Positions 26,798 to 35,228 of a stretch of DNA of 64,000 nt are shown here, piece after piece (position 1 is the stretch's first letter; every line of letters begins with the position of its first letter). The position numbers and the translations under genes were made by a program. The notes beneath the pieces were generated by a model. That model did not search any database. It saw only the letters and a program-made list of their open reading frames with translations, and had not been told where the DNA came from. Source of the stretch: Methylibium sp. (GTDB lineage Bacteria; Pseudomonadota; Gammaproteobacteria; Burkholderiales; Burkholderiaceae_C). The stretch covers positions 78,494-142,493 of the forward strand of contig PNNH01000079.1 of NCBI GenBank assembly GCA_013824165.1, written 5' to 3'.

Positions 26798-27674
26798 GCG
26801 GCAGCTCCGGTGCGGGTGAGGGGGCAGGCAGCGCCGGTTGCAGCAGGCGCGGTGCCAGGATGCGGCCCAGCCCGGCCGGCAGCGAGGGCAGGGTCAGCCA
26901 GCCCTCGTGCATGGGGCCGCGGCGCTTGATGAGGCGCACGCGCAGCGTCCAGTCGGGGCCGGGTTCCAGCAGCAGGCGCAGCGGCGCGGCCGAGGACTGC
27001 GGCTGCGCAATGGCCGCCGGCCGCAGCACGAACACCGGCGCGCGCGCGCCCAGCGCCGCGGCCTGCAGGCGGCGGATCTGCTCGGGCCGCGCCTCGGGCA
27101 GCCAGGCCAGCACGGCGGCGGCGGCATCGGCCTTGATGGCCTGTTCGGCCGCCCACAAGGCATGGGCGGCATTGCCGGGCGCGATCCACACCAGTTGCGC
27201 GGCGCTGATGCCGTGCCCGGCCAGGCCCGGCAGATGCGGCGCCAGCGGCGGGTTGATCAGCAGCAGCGGGCGCCGTGCCGCCGGGCTGGCTGCTGGCCCG
27301 CTGCGACCGCGCTTGCCGGGGCGGGCCTGCGGCGCGGCGGCGCTGTTGGCCGTGGTGCTGGCGGCCAGCAGGCCGCGCAAGGCCGGCCCGAGCAGGCGCC
27401 ATTCGCAGGCGCCGGGGCGGGTCAGCAGGATTTCGCTGAGCTGCTGCGTGGGCCAGCCGCCGCCGGGTAGTTCGGCGTCCAGCGCGGCAAAGCCGCTGCT
27501 GTGGCAAGGGCTCTGGCTGCGTGCCAGCTCGCTGCCGCGCCACAGCGCCCCCAGGCTGCCGGGCAGGGTCGGCAGGTCCGGCAGGTCTGGAATCCGGGCC
27601 TGCGGGGGTGATAGCAGTGGCAGGGCGGGCGTGGCGCTGGCGGACGCCGGCGCCTGCCGGACGGGGGCATGCAT
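26763..27674 (-). CDS. imuA: ImuA, RecA/SulA-like translesion synthesis accessory protein
   Basis: This 303-residue protein has the ImuA layout: LWRGSELARSQSPCHSSGFAALDAELPGGGWPTQQLSEIL at the front, LLLINPPLAPHLPGLAGHGISAAQLVWIAPGNAAHALWAAEQAI in the RecA-like core and WTLRVRLIKRRGPMHEGWLTLPSL near the C-terminus. A Walker A loop is degenerate, as in other ImuA proteins. ImuA acts with ImuB and DnaE2 in SOS mutagenesis and in related systems inhibits RecA-type functions. The LexA box lies 75 nt upstream of the start. It is the first gene of the operon and overlaps imuB. Confidence 0.93.
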   Translation of the reverse strand: MHAPVRQAPASASATPALPLLSPPQARIPDLPDLPTLPGSLGALWRGSELARSQSPCHSSGFAALDAELPGGGWPTQQLSEILLTRPGACEWRLLGPALRGLLAASTTANSAAAPQARPGKRGRSGPAASPAARRPLLLINPPLAPHLPGLAGHGISAAQLVWIAPGNAAHALWAAEQAIKADAAAAVLAWLPEARPEQIRRLQAAALGARAPVFVLRPAAIAQPQSSAAPLRLLLEPGPDWTLRVRLIKRRGPMHEGWLTLPSLPAGLGRILAPRLLQPALPAPSPAPELPHEQAALARAAA

Positions 27675-27748
27675 GGAGGGTGTGGGCGCTTGGGCTGGGG
27701 GGAACTGCGGCGGCAGGGGTTCTGTGATGCGTCTGAAAAATCAGGAAG

Positions 27749-27764
27749 CTGTATAAATATACAG
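27749..27764 (-). promoter_or_regulatory. LexA (SOS) box of the imuA-imuB-dnaE2 operon
   Basis: The 16-bp sequence CTGTATAAATATACAG fits the LexA consensus CTGT-N8-ACAG with both half-sites intact and an AT-rich core. It lies 75 nt upstream of imuA in the only AT-rich patch of the region. LexA binding here would repress the operon until DNA damage activates RecA. The rest of the 301-nt gap between imuA and the GNAT gene (27675-27975) shows no other convincing feature. Confidence 0.93.
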
Positions 27765-27975
27765 TCTTTTGCCGTGCTGGCAAGGGGGCAAAAAAGTGGC
27801 GAGCCCGTGGGCTCCACGCCACGGAGCGGCATCGCGCGGGCCGCAGGGATGCGGGCCTGGCGTGCGGTTTTTGGCGTTCATGGCTTTGCGCCACTCAGGC
27901 AGGGGGGCTAACCCGGCGCATGCAGCGCCTGTGCATCGGTTACAAGCTGGAACGCTTTCAGCAGACCCTCTCACC

Positions 27976-28569
27976 ATGCCCGTGCGCGACGCCCTTTCCA
28001 CGCCTCAATTGACTTCGAGGCTGTGGCTGCGCGCGCCGCGCGAGAGCGATCTGGACACCGTCTACGCGCTGCATGCCGATCCGGTGTGCAGCCGCTTCAC
28101 GCCGGGCGGCCCGATGCGAAACCGCAGCGCCGCGGCCGAGCTGCTGCAGGGCTGGCTGACGCATTGGCAGGCCCATGGCTTCGGCTGCTGGGCCATTGCG
28201 CTGCGCGAGAGGCCCGAGCTGGTGCAGGGTTTCGGCGGCCTGATGCGCCACAACAGCCTGGGCGATGCGCCGGGCCTGGGGCTGTATTTCCGTTTCAGCC
28301 CCGAGAGCTGGGGCCAGGGCTATGCCTCGGAGATGGCGCAAAGCGCGCTGGAGCTGGCCTTCGACGGCCTGCAGGCCGAGGCCGTGCAGGCGGTGGTGCA
28401 GCCGGCCAACACGCCTTCGCGCAAGACGTTGGAGCGGCTGGGCCTGCTGCTCAAGGGCTCGCAGGCCGACGTGCCGGGCCAGCCGCCCAGCCTGCTGTAC
28501 GAGATCACGGCTGCGCTCTGGGCCGGTCGGCCGCGCACCCCGCCCGAGCCGACGCCGTTCGGCGCCTGA
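27976..28569 (+). CDS. GNAT N-acetyltransferase, RimJ/RimL-like
   Basis: The ATG at 27976 gives 197 residues; an upstream extension is poor in coding character. The sequence shows the RimJ/RimL-type pattern: LTSRLWLRAPRESDLDTVYALHADPVCSRFTPGG, then IALRERPELVQGFGGLMRH, the acetyl-CoA loop segment SPESWGQGYASEMAQSALELAF (Q/R-x-x-G-x-G/A type) and ANTPSRKTLERLGL. It would use acetyl-CoA to modify an amino group of a protein or small molecule; the target is unknown. It diverges from imuA and converges with the M16 peptidase gene. Confidence 0.88.
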   Translation: MPVRDALSTPQLTSRLWLRAPRESDLDTVYALHADPVCSRFTPGGPMRNRSAAAELLQGWLTHWQAHGFGCWAIALRERPELVQGFGGLMRHNSLGDAPGLGLYFRFSPESWGQGYASEMAQSALELAFDGLQAEAVQAVVQPANTPSRKTLERLGLLLKGSQADVPGQPPSLLYEITAALWAGRPRTPPEPTPFGA

Positions 28570-28587
28570 GCCTCACCCGCATCATCA

Positions 28588-31479
28588 TCAACCGCCGGCC
28601 GCCGCGCCGGTGACCACGATCACCCAGCGCTGCGGATCGAGCAGGCGGCGCAGCGCCTCCTGCACTTGCTCGACGCTCAGCGACTGCAGCAGCGCGTCTT
28701 CGCGCGCCTGCTCGTCGATGAAGCTGCTGCCGCTGTCGAGCTGGTCCATCAGCTGGGCCGCCAGCACGGCCTCGTTGCCGCGCAGTTGGCGGCGTTCGTC
28801 CAGCAGCTGGCGGCGGGTCTGCTCCAGCTCGGCCGCGGTGAGGCCTTCGCCAAGCAGGCGCGCGATTTCCTCCTTGATCAGCGCCTCCACCCGCGCGGCA
28901 TTGGCCGGCGCGCCGCTGGCCTGCAGGCTCAGGCGGGCGCGGTTGCCCAGGCGTGGCACCAGCAGCTGGGCGCTGACGGCATAGCTGAGCGCCTCCTGCT
29001 GGCGCAGGCGCTCGCCCAAGCGGCTGCCAATGCCGGCGCCGGCCAGCAGCCGGCTGCCGACCAGCAGGGCTGCGGCGTCAGTGCTGCCGCGCTGCAGCGG
29101 CAGCTCCTGGTGCAGCGTGATCAGGGCCGAGCCGCGTGCGTCGCCGCCGGTGCTGAAGCGGGCACCGTCCAGCGGCCGGTGCGTCATCACCAGCGGCTCG
29201 TAGGCCGGCGCCTGCGTTGGCTGCCAGTCGCCGATCCAGCGTTCCAGCGCCGCCAGCAGGGTCTCCGGGCGGCCGCCGCCTTCAGCGGTGGTGGCCGTGG
29301 CTGCCTCGCCTGGGATGGCGCCGACCACGGCCACGCGCGCGTCCTTGGCCGTCCAATGCTGTTGGCGGAACTGGCGCAGCCGCTCGATATCGAGCGCGCG
29401 CCAGGCCTGGGCTATCTCCTCGGCCGACAGCTGATAGGCGGGGTCGCCCGGCTGCAGGCCCAGCTGCTTGTTGACATGGCGGCGGTGCTGCTCGGCCGCT
29501 GTCGTTCCGGGCTGGCGGGCCGTGCCGGCGAGCTGGGCCAGTGCGGCGGCGCGCACGCGCTGGAAGGCGGCGTCGGGCAGCTCGGGGCGCTGCAGCAGGT
29601 CGCCCAGCAGGGCCAGCGCCGGGACCAGCGAGGCGCGGCGCGTGCTCAGCAGCAGCGACAACTGCTGCGGGCCGCTGATCAGCTGCAGCTGGTCGACTTG
29701 CAGCTGCTGGCGCAAACGGCGGATCTCGGCGGCCGAGAAGCTGCCTGCACCTTCACCCAGCAGGGCCAGGTTCAGCGCCCGCCAGGCGTGCTGGCGAGAC
29801 ATATCAGCGGCTTTTCCCCAGCGCAGCTGCAGGGTCAGCAGCACGCGGTCATCGGAGGAGGGCTTGGGCAGTACGGCCACCTTCAGGCCGCTGGGCAGTT
29901 GGTAGCGGCGCACCTGGCGCTCCAGCGCCTCGGGCGTGCTGTCGAAGGCCGGGGCCGAGGCGGCGGATGGCGCACCGGGTTTGACACCGTCCAGCCCCTG
30001 GCTCGGGTCCTTCACGTCCTGCACATCGGCAGCACTGGAGAACAGGCGCGCGAACAGGCCCAGCGCCTGCTCTTCCATCTGCGGCTCCACGCCCACCGTG
30101 CTGTCGGTGACGCCGCGCACCAGCACGCGGTTTTCCTCGCGCAGATAGGCGCTGGCGACGCGGCGCAGATCATCGGCGCTGAGCTGCGGCAGCGCTTCGA
30201 TCAGGCGGTAGGGCAGGCGCCAGTCGCCGGCGCCCACCGCCTGGCTGATCAGGTAGGGCGCCTGCTGCGGGTCCTGCATCTGGCGCTGCAGGGCCTGGCT
30301 GATGGTGCGGGCCAGCGTGTTCAGGCCGGCGCGGTCGGGGCGCTGCTGCGCGGCGCTGTACAGGCGCGACAGCCAGGCCGATTCCAGGCCCTGCAGCGCG
30401 CTGCGCTGCTCGGCGTCGGCGCTGGGGTGCTCCGGCAGATGCAGCATCAGGCCCAGCAAAAAAGGATCGCGGCTGGGGCTGTTGGCGCCGCCCAGCAGCA
30501 GGCCCTGGTGAGGCTTGCCCAGGCTTTGCGCATGCGCGGCCGAGGCGCCGGCCAGCCATTGCTGCAACAGCAGCAGCGCCGGTGTGTCGGGGTGGGCGGC
30601 GCCGGGCACGCGCCAGCCCACCGCCAGCGCGCTGCTGCGCGTCTGCATGGTGACGACGCGCGGCGTCGGCTGCGCGGGCTCGGCCGGCTCGGTGGCGGAT
30701 TCGGCAGCGGCAGGCGAGGCCAGCGCGCCGAACTGGGCTGCCACCTCGGCCAGCGCGGCAGCCGGCTCGAAGTTGCCGCTGATCAGCAGCACCGCGTTAT
30801 CGGGCCGGTAGTGGCGCTCGTAAAAGCGGCGCAGCGTGGCCAGCGACAGCTGCTCGATCTCGGCCGTGTAGCCGATCACCGGCCGGCCATAGGGATGCTG
30901 GCGGAACATGCCGGCCGCCATGGCCTGGTGCATCTGCAGCGGCAGCGCATGGATGCGCAGGCCCATCTCGTTGAGCACCAGCGGCTTCTCCTTCAGGAAG
31001 TCGGGCTCGGCCAGGCGTGCCTGGCTCATGCGCGCGGCCTCCAGCCGCAGCACCTCGCGCAGCGTGGCGGGCGAGGGCGCGAAGCTGTTCAGGTAATTGG
31101 TGCGGTCCAGCGTGGTGGTGCCGTTGAAGCGCGCACCGGCCTGGCGCAGCGCATCGCCCAGGTCGCCAGTGTCCAGGCTGCCGCGGAAAGTGACGTGCTC
31201 CAGCAGATGCGCCATGCCGGCCTCGCCGGGGCCTTCGTGGCGTGCGCCGACGCGGTAGATCACCGTCACCTGGGTCTGCGCATGGCTGGGCACGGGCATC
31301 AGCAGCAGCTGCAGGCCGTTGCCCAGCCGGTATTCGCTGATGCCGCCCAGGCTGCGCTGCAGCGCCACGCCGGCTGGCAGGATTTCCTGCGCGCTTGCCA
31401 GCGGGGGAGCGAAGAGCAGCAGCAGTGGCAGCGCTGCGCCGGCCAGGTGGCGGCGCAGGCGGCGAGTGAGTAAAGCCAT
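28588..31479 (-). CDS. M16-family zinc metallopeptidase (pitrilysin/processing-peptidase type), full-length two-repeat form
   Basis: The 963-residue protein has a signal sequence (AALPLLLLFAPPLASAQE), so it is probably periplasmic. The inverted zinc motif HLLEH is at 91-95 (His91, Glu94, His95) and the distal ligand is Glu171 in LNEMGLR, the classical HxxEH-x75-E spacing. A second M16 half (about 530-960, LKVAVLPKPSSDDRVLLTLQLRWGKAADMSRQHAWRALNLALLGEGAGSFSA) lacks a zinc motif, as usual. Such enzymes degrade oligopeptides in a clam-shell cavity. It lies 48 nt downstream of the Crp/Fnr gene on the same strand, separated by no recognisable terminator. Confidence 0.93.
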   Translation of the reverse strand: MALLTRRLRRHLAGAALPLLLLFAPPLASAQEILPAGVALQRSLGGISEYRLGNGLQLLLMPVPSHAQTQVTVIYRVGARHEGPGEAGMAHLLEHVTFRGSLDTGDLGDALRQAGARFNGTTTLDRTNYLNSFAPSPATLREVLRLEAARMSQARLAEPDFLKEKPLVLNEMGLRIHALPLQMHQAMAAGMFRQHPYGRPVIGYTAEIEQLSLATLRRFYERHYRPDNAVLLISGNFEPAAALAEVAAQFGALASPAAAESATEPAEPAQPTPRVVTMQTRSSALAVGWRVPGAAHPDTPALLLLQQWLAGASAAHAQSLGKPHQGLLLGGANSPSRDPFLLGLMLHLPEHPSADAEQRSALQGLESAWLSRLYSAAQQRPDRAGLNTLARTISQALQRQMQDPQQAPYLISQAVGAGDWRLPYRLIEALPQLSADDLRRVASAYLREENRVLVRGVTDSTVGVEPQMEEQALGLFARLFSSAADVQDVKDPSQGLDGVKPGAPSAASAPAFDSTPEALERQVRRYQLPSGLKVAVLPKPSSDDRVLLTLQLRWGKAADMSRQHAWRALNLALLGEGAGSFSAAEIRRLRQQLQVDQLQLISGPQQLSLLLSTRRASLVPALALLGDLLQRPELPDAAFQRVRAAALAQLAGTARQPGTTAAEQHRRHVNKQLGLQPGDPAYQLSAEEIAQAWRALDIERLRQFRQQHWTAKDARVAVVGAIPGEAATATTAEGGGRPETLLAALERWIGDWQPTQAPAYEPLVMTHRPLDGARFSTGGDARGSALITLHQELPLQRGSTDAAALLVGSRLLAGAGIGSRLGERLRQQEALSYAVSAQLLVPRLGNRARLSLQASGAPANAARVEALIKEEIARLLGEGLTAAELEQTRRQLLDERRQLRGNEAVLAAQLMDQLDSGSSFIDEQAREDALLQSLSVEQVQEALRRLLDPQRWVIVVTGAAAGG

Positions 31480-31527
31480 CCCTGAATCCTTGTCTTTGAG
31501 GCGCGATGCTAACTGCGCCGCAAAGAC

Positions 31528-32274
31528 TCAGCCCAGCGCCGGAAACCTCCGCAGTCCCTGCAGATCCAGCACCCGCAGGCCGCCGTATTCGATCGCGATC
31601 AGGCGCTGTTCCTGCAGCCTGTGCAAGGCCTGGTTGACGCGCTGGCGTGACAGGCCGACCAGATAGCCCAGCTCTTGCTGCGTGATGCGCAGCAGGCTGC
31701 CCACGCCGGGGTAGAGCTGCGGGTGGAACAGGGCGGCCAGATTGCGGGCCACCTTCAGGTCGGGGTCGGAGATGCGGTCGGTCTCGCGTGCGGCGATGAA
31801 CTGGCCGAGACGCTCATTCAACTGGTTAAGCACGAAGCGGTTGAAGCCGATGCTGTGCTCCAACAGTTCGTGGAAGGTGTCCAGCGGAAGGCCAGCCACC
31901 ACGCTTTTGCGCAGGGCCTGGATGTTGTAGCGGTAGACCTCGCGCTTGAGCAGCGTGCCTTCACCGAACCAGCCGCCGGGCGGCACGCCGGTGAAGGTGA
32001 TGGCCTGGCCCGAGGCGTCGTCATTGCTCATCTTCAAGAGGCCGTCGACTACGCCGAACCAGAAGCTGGCGGGCTTGCCGATGCGGCACAGGCGTTCGCC
32101 CACTTCGGCATCGGCCAGCTGCAGCTCATCGATGGCGCGCTGGCGCTGCGGTGCGTCCAGCACCTGCAGCCAGGGGATCGCGTCCAGCTCTTCGCGGGTG
32201 GCGCGGCGCGCACGCTGGCGCAGCGGCGGATGGGTGTGGGTGCGTGCGCCAGTGGCGGCTGACAAAGTGTCCAT
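31528..32274 (-). CDS. Crp/Fnr-family transcriptional regulator
   Basis: This 248-residue protein has a cyclic-nucleotide-binding-type domain (about 40-155, GKPASFWFGVVDGLLKMSNDDASGQAITFTGVPPGGWFGEGTLLKREVYRYNIQALRKSVVAGLP). A C-terminal winged helix follows (about 195-235, ITQQELGYLVGLSRQRVNQALHRLQEQRLIAIEYGGLRV). There is no N-terminal cysteine cluster, so it is not an oxygen-sensing FNR. The gene diverges from the acyl-CoA synthetase/ABC operon with 209 nt between starts, so it may regulate it. The effector is unknown; cAMP-contact residues are not clearly conserved. Confidence 0.9.
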   Translation of the reverse strand: MDTLSAATGARTHTHPPLRQRARRATREELDAIPWLQVLDAPQRQRAIDELQLADAEVGERLCRIGKPASFWFGVVDGLLKMSNDDASGQAITFTGVPPGGWFGEGTLLKREVYRYNIQALRKSVVAGLPLDTFHELLEHSIGFNRFVLNQLNERLGQFIAARETDRISDPDLKVARNLAALFHPQLYPGVGSLLRITQQELGYLVGLSRQRVNQALHRLQEQRLIAIEYGGLRVLDLQGLRRFPALG

Positions 32275-32364
32275 GCGGGAGTCTTGAGCAGCCTGCTTGA
32301 CGCGAGGCTTACGTCTGCGGGTTTTGCATGTCAGGGAAATCCAGCCCCCGGGCAGACCCTAGGA

Positions 32365-32385
32365 ATGTCGTTGCAATGACAACAT
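32365..32385. promoter_or_regulatory. Inverted repeat in Crp/Fnr-acyl-CoA synthetase intergenic region, candidate operator
   Basis: A 21-bp imperfect palindrome with outer half-sites ATGTcGT and ACaACAT lies about 100 bp upstream of the acyl-CoA synthetase start and 90 bp upstream of the divergent regulator start. Spacing and symmetry suit a dimeric helix-turn-helix protein. It does not match the Crp/FNR consensus closely. No convincing -35/-10 pair was identified in the rest of 32275-32483. Confidence 0.35.
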
Positions 32386-32483
32386 AGCGTCAAAGTGAGG
32401 CCTAGTATCACGGTCAATAACACACAGATCGGTGCGTGGTGATGCCGTCAAGGCGGGCCATGTTCACTGGACAGGAGACAACC

Positions 32484-34430
32484 GTGGCCAAGACTTTCCC
32501 CAGGCTCTTGATCGAGCATGCGGCCCAGCGCCCTGATGCGCCGGCGCTGCGCGAAAAGGAATACGGCATCTGGCAGACGCTCAGCTGGGCGGAGCTGGCG
32601 CTGCTGGTGCGCGAGCTGGCCCATGGCCTGGCCGCGGCCGGCCTGCAGCGCGGCCAACACATCGTGGTGGTGGGTGAGAACCGGCCGCGCCTGAGTGCCT
32701 GCATGCTGGCGGCGCAGTCGCTGGGAGCCATTCCCGTGCCCCTGTACCAGGACGCGGTGGCGGCCGAGTTTGTCTTTCCAATCAACAACGCCGAGATCGC
32801 TTTCGCGGTGGTGGAGGATCAGGAGCAGGTCGACAAGATGCTGGAACTGCGCGAGCAGTGCCCGCAACTGACCCAGATCTGGTTCGATGACTCGCGCGGC
32901 CTGCGCAACTACAACGAGCCGGGCCTGGCGGCGCTGGACGATCTGCGTGCCCGCGGCCGCCAGCATGCCAGTGCACATCCCAACTTCTTCGACGCGCAGC
33001 TGGCTGCCGGCGAGCCTGACGATGTGGCGGCGATGTTCTTCACCTCGGGCACGACCGGAAACCCGAAGGGCGTGGTGCATACCCATGCCACGCTGATCGA
33101 CCGCGCCGCCGCCGGCGCGCGCTTCGATAAGCTGACGAGCGCTGAGGAAGTGCTGGCCTATCTGCCGCCGGCCTGGATCGGCCAGAACATCTTCAGCTAT
33201 GCGCAGTGGCTGGTCTGCGGCTATGTGGTGAACTGCCCGGAGTCGGTCAGCACCGTGAGCATCGATCTGAAGGAGATCGGCCCGACCTATTACTTCGCGC
33301 CGCCGCGCGTGTTCGAAGGCCTGCTGACCAGCGTGACGATTCGCATGGAAGACGCCAGCGCCGTCAAGCGATGGCTGTTCGACCAGTGCATGCAGCTGGC
33401 GCGCCGCGTCGGCCCAGCGTTGATGGATGGCAAGCCGGTGGGCGCGCTGGACAAGCTCAAGTACGCGCTCGGCAACTTCCTGATCTACGGCCCGCTGCGC
33501 AACACGCTGGGACTCTCCCGCGTGCGGGTGGCCTACACGGCGGGCGAGGCGATCGGGCCGGACCTGTTCACCTTCTACCGCTCGATCGGCATCAATCTGA
33601 AGCAGCTCTACGGCTCGACCGAGACGGCGGTGTTTGTCTGCCTGCAGCCAGACCACGAGGCCCGCGCCGACACGGTGGGTGTGCCGATCGACGGCGTGGA
33701 GATCAAGCTGGCCGAGAGCGGAGAGATCCTGGTCAAGTCGCCGGGGCTGCTGAAGGGCTACTACAAGAACCAGGCCGCCACCGACGAGGTGCTGACGCCC
33801 GAGGGCTGGTATCACACCGGCGACGCGGGCTTCATCGACGCGCACGGACACCTGAAGATCATCGATCGCGCCAAGGATGTCGGCCGCCTGATGGGCGGGC
33901 CCAACGACGGCGCGATGTTCGCGCCCAAGTATGTGGAGAACAAGCTCAAGTTCTTCCCGCACATCAAGGAGGCGGTGGCCTTTGGTGACAAGCGCGAAAA
34001 GGTCTGCGCCTTCATCAACATCGACTTCGAGGCCGTGGGCAACTGGGCCGAGCGCCGCAACCTGCCTTATGCCGGCTACACCGATCTGGCGCAGAAGCCC
34101 GAGGTCTACGAGCTGATCCGCGACTGCGTGGAGAAGGTCAATGCCGACCTGGCGCAGGACGAGTTGCTGGCCGGCAGCCAGATCACCCGCTTCCTGGTGC
34201 TGCACAAGGAGCTGGATGCCGACGACGGCGAGCTGACGCGCACCCGCAAGGTCAGGCGCGGCGCCATCGCCGAGAAATATGCGGTGCTGATCGATGCGCT
34301 GTATGGCGGCAAGACCTCGCAGTTCATCGAGACCGCGGTGAAGTTCGAGGACGGCCGCAGCGGCAAGGTGTCGGCCGATCTGCGCATTGGCGACGTTCCA
34401 ACCTTCCCTGCAGTGAAGAGGGCAGCATAA
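32484..34430 (+). CDS. AMP-dependent acyl-CoA synthetase (long-chain fatty-acid-CoA ligase type)
   Basis: I chose the GTG at 32484 because AGGAG lies 6 nt upstream; this gives 648 residues. ANL-superfamily motifs are all present: MFFTSGTTGNPKGVVHTHA (AMP P-loop, near residue 187), YTAGEAIGP, LYGSTE near 375, GWYHTGDAGFID near 441 and a C-terminal KIIDRAKDV. The length and the GRLMGGPNDGAMFAPKYVENKLKFFP segment fit the FadD15/long-chain synthetase group. It is the first gene of an operon with a branched-chain-type ABC importer (2 nt before livG). The reaction would be acid + CoA + ATP; the acid is unknown. Confidence 0.92.
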   Translation: MAKTFPRLLIEHAAQRPDAPALREKEYGIWQTLSWAELALLVRELAHGLAAAGLQRGQHIVVVGENRPRLSACMLAAQSLGAIPVPLYQDAVAAEFVFPINNAEIAFAVVEDQEQVDKMLELREQCPQLTQIWFDDSRGLRNYNEPGLAALDDLRARGRQHASAHPNFFDAQLAAGEPDDVAAMFFTSGTTGNPKGVVHTHATLIDRAAAGARFDKLTSAEEVLAYLPPAWIGQNIFSYAQWLVCGYVVNCPESVSTVSIDLKEIGPTYYFAPPRVFEGLLTSVTIRMEDASAVKRWLFDQCMQLARRVGPALMDGKPVGALDKLKYALGNFLIYGPLRNTLGLSRVRVAYTAGEAIGPDLFTFYRSIGINLKQLYGSTETAVFVCLQPDHEARADTVGVPIDGVEIKLAESGEILVKSPGLLKGYYKNQAATDEVLTPEGWYHTGDAGFIDAHGHLKIIDRAKDVGRLMGGPNDGAMFAPKYVENKLKFFPHIKEAVAFGDKREKVCAFINIDFEAVGNWAERRNLPYAGYTDLAQKPEVYELIRDCVEKVNADLAQDELLAGSQITRFLVLHKELDADDGELTRTRKVRRGAIAEKYAVLIDALYGGKTSQFIETAVKFEDGRSGKVSADLRIGDVPTFPAVKRAA

Positions 34431-34432
34431 GC

Positions 34433-35218
34433 ATGGCCGAGAAAAAGATTGGCGACGTCATCTTGGACGTCCAGAACATCAGCCTGCGATTCGGCGGCGT
34501 GAAGGCGCTGACCGACATCAGCTTCAATGTGCGCGAGCATGAGATCCGCGCCATCATCGGGCCGAACGGCGCGGGCAAGAGCTCGATGCTGAACTGCATC
34601 AACGGCGTCTACACGCCGCAGGAAGGCAAGATCACTTTCCGGGGCCAGACCTTCAGCCATATGAACTCGCGTCAGGTGGCCGAGATGGGTGTCGCGCGCA
34701 CCTTCCAGAACCTGGCGCTGTTCAAGGGCATGAGCGTGATCGACAACATCATGACCGGCCGCAACCTGAAGATGAAGACCAACATCTTCCAGCAGGCGAT
34801 CCGCTGGGGTGCGGCCGAGCGCGAGGAATGCGAGAACCGCGCTGTCGTCGAACGCATCATCGACTTCCTGGAAATCCAGGCCTGGCGCAAGACGCCGGTG
34901 GGGCGCTTGCCTTATGGCCTGCAAAAGCGCGTCGACCTGGGCCGTGCGCTGGCGATGGAGCCGCAGGTGCTGCTGCTGGACGAGCCGATGGCCGGCATGA
35001 ACGTGGAGGAGAAGCAGGACATGTGCCGCTTCATCCTGGACGTCAACGACGAGTTCGGCACCACCATCGTGCTGATCGAGCACGACATGGGCGTGGTGAT
35101 GGACATCTCGGATCGCGTCGTGGTGCTGGACTACGGCAAGAAGATCGGTGACGGCATGCCTGACGAGGTGCGTGCCAACCCCGATGTGATCAACGCCTAT
35201 CTGGGCACATCTCACTGA
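34433..35218 (+). CDS. livG: ABC transporter ATP-binding protein, LivG type
   Basis: The 261-residue ATPase carries Walker A GPNGAGKSS near residue 43, Q-loop ARTFQNLALFKGMSV, the signature region RLPYGLQKRVDLGRALAMEP and Walker B LLLDEPMAGM, followed by the H-loop in IVLIEHDMGVVMDISDRVVVLDYGKKI. The C-terminal extension with PDVINAYLG is characteristic of LivG. The signature reads YGLQK rather than the usual LSGGQ, which is normal for this subfamily. It follows the synthetase by 2 nt and precedes livH by 10 nt. It pairs with LivF to energise import at the inner membrane. Confidence 0.95.
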   Translation: MAEKKIGDVILDVQNISLRFGGVKALTDISFNVREHEIRAIIGPNGAGKSSMLNCINGVYTPQEGKITFRGQTFSHMNSRQVAEMGVARTFQNLALFKGMSVIDNIMTGRNLKMKTNIFQQAIRWGAAEREECENRAVVERIIDFLEIQAWRKTPVGRLPYGLQKRVDLGRALAMEPQVLLLDEPMAGMNVEEKQDMCRFILDVNDEFGTTIVLIEHDMGVVMDISDRVVVLDYGKKIGDGMPDEVRANPDVINAYLGTSH

Positions 35219-35228
35219 GGGCGGCGCG

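Noticed and set aside
27741..28001. Small minus-strand frame upstream of imuA
   Set aside because: It runs through the LexA box, has no ribosome site or motif, and overlaps the start of the GNAT gene.
28666..31473. Long open frame on the plus strand opposite the M16 peptidase
   Set aside because: It is the mirror of a full-length peptidase with an intact zinc motif; the translation is Gln/Gly/Arg-rich without domains, as expected of antisense frames in GC-rich DNA.
32297..32302. TTGACG as a -35 for the acyl-CoA synthetase operon
   Set aside because: No -10-like hexamer occurs 16-18 nt downstream, so it is probably a chance match.
32448..34205. Long minus-strand open frame opposite the acyl-CoA synthetase
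   Set aside because: The plus strand encodes a complete ANL enzyme with all motifs, while the antisense product shows no recognisable family.
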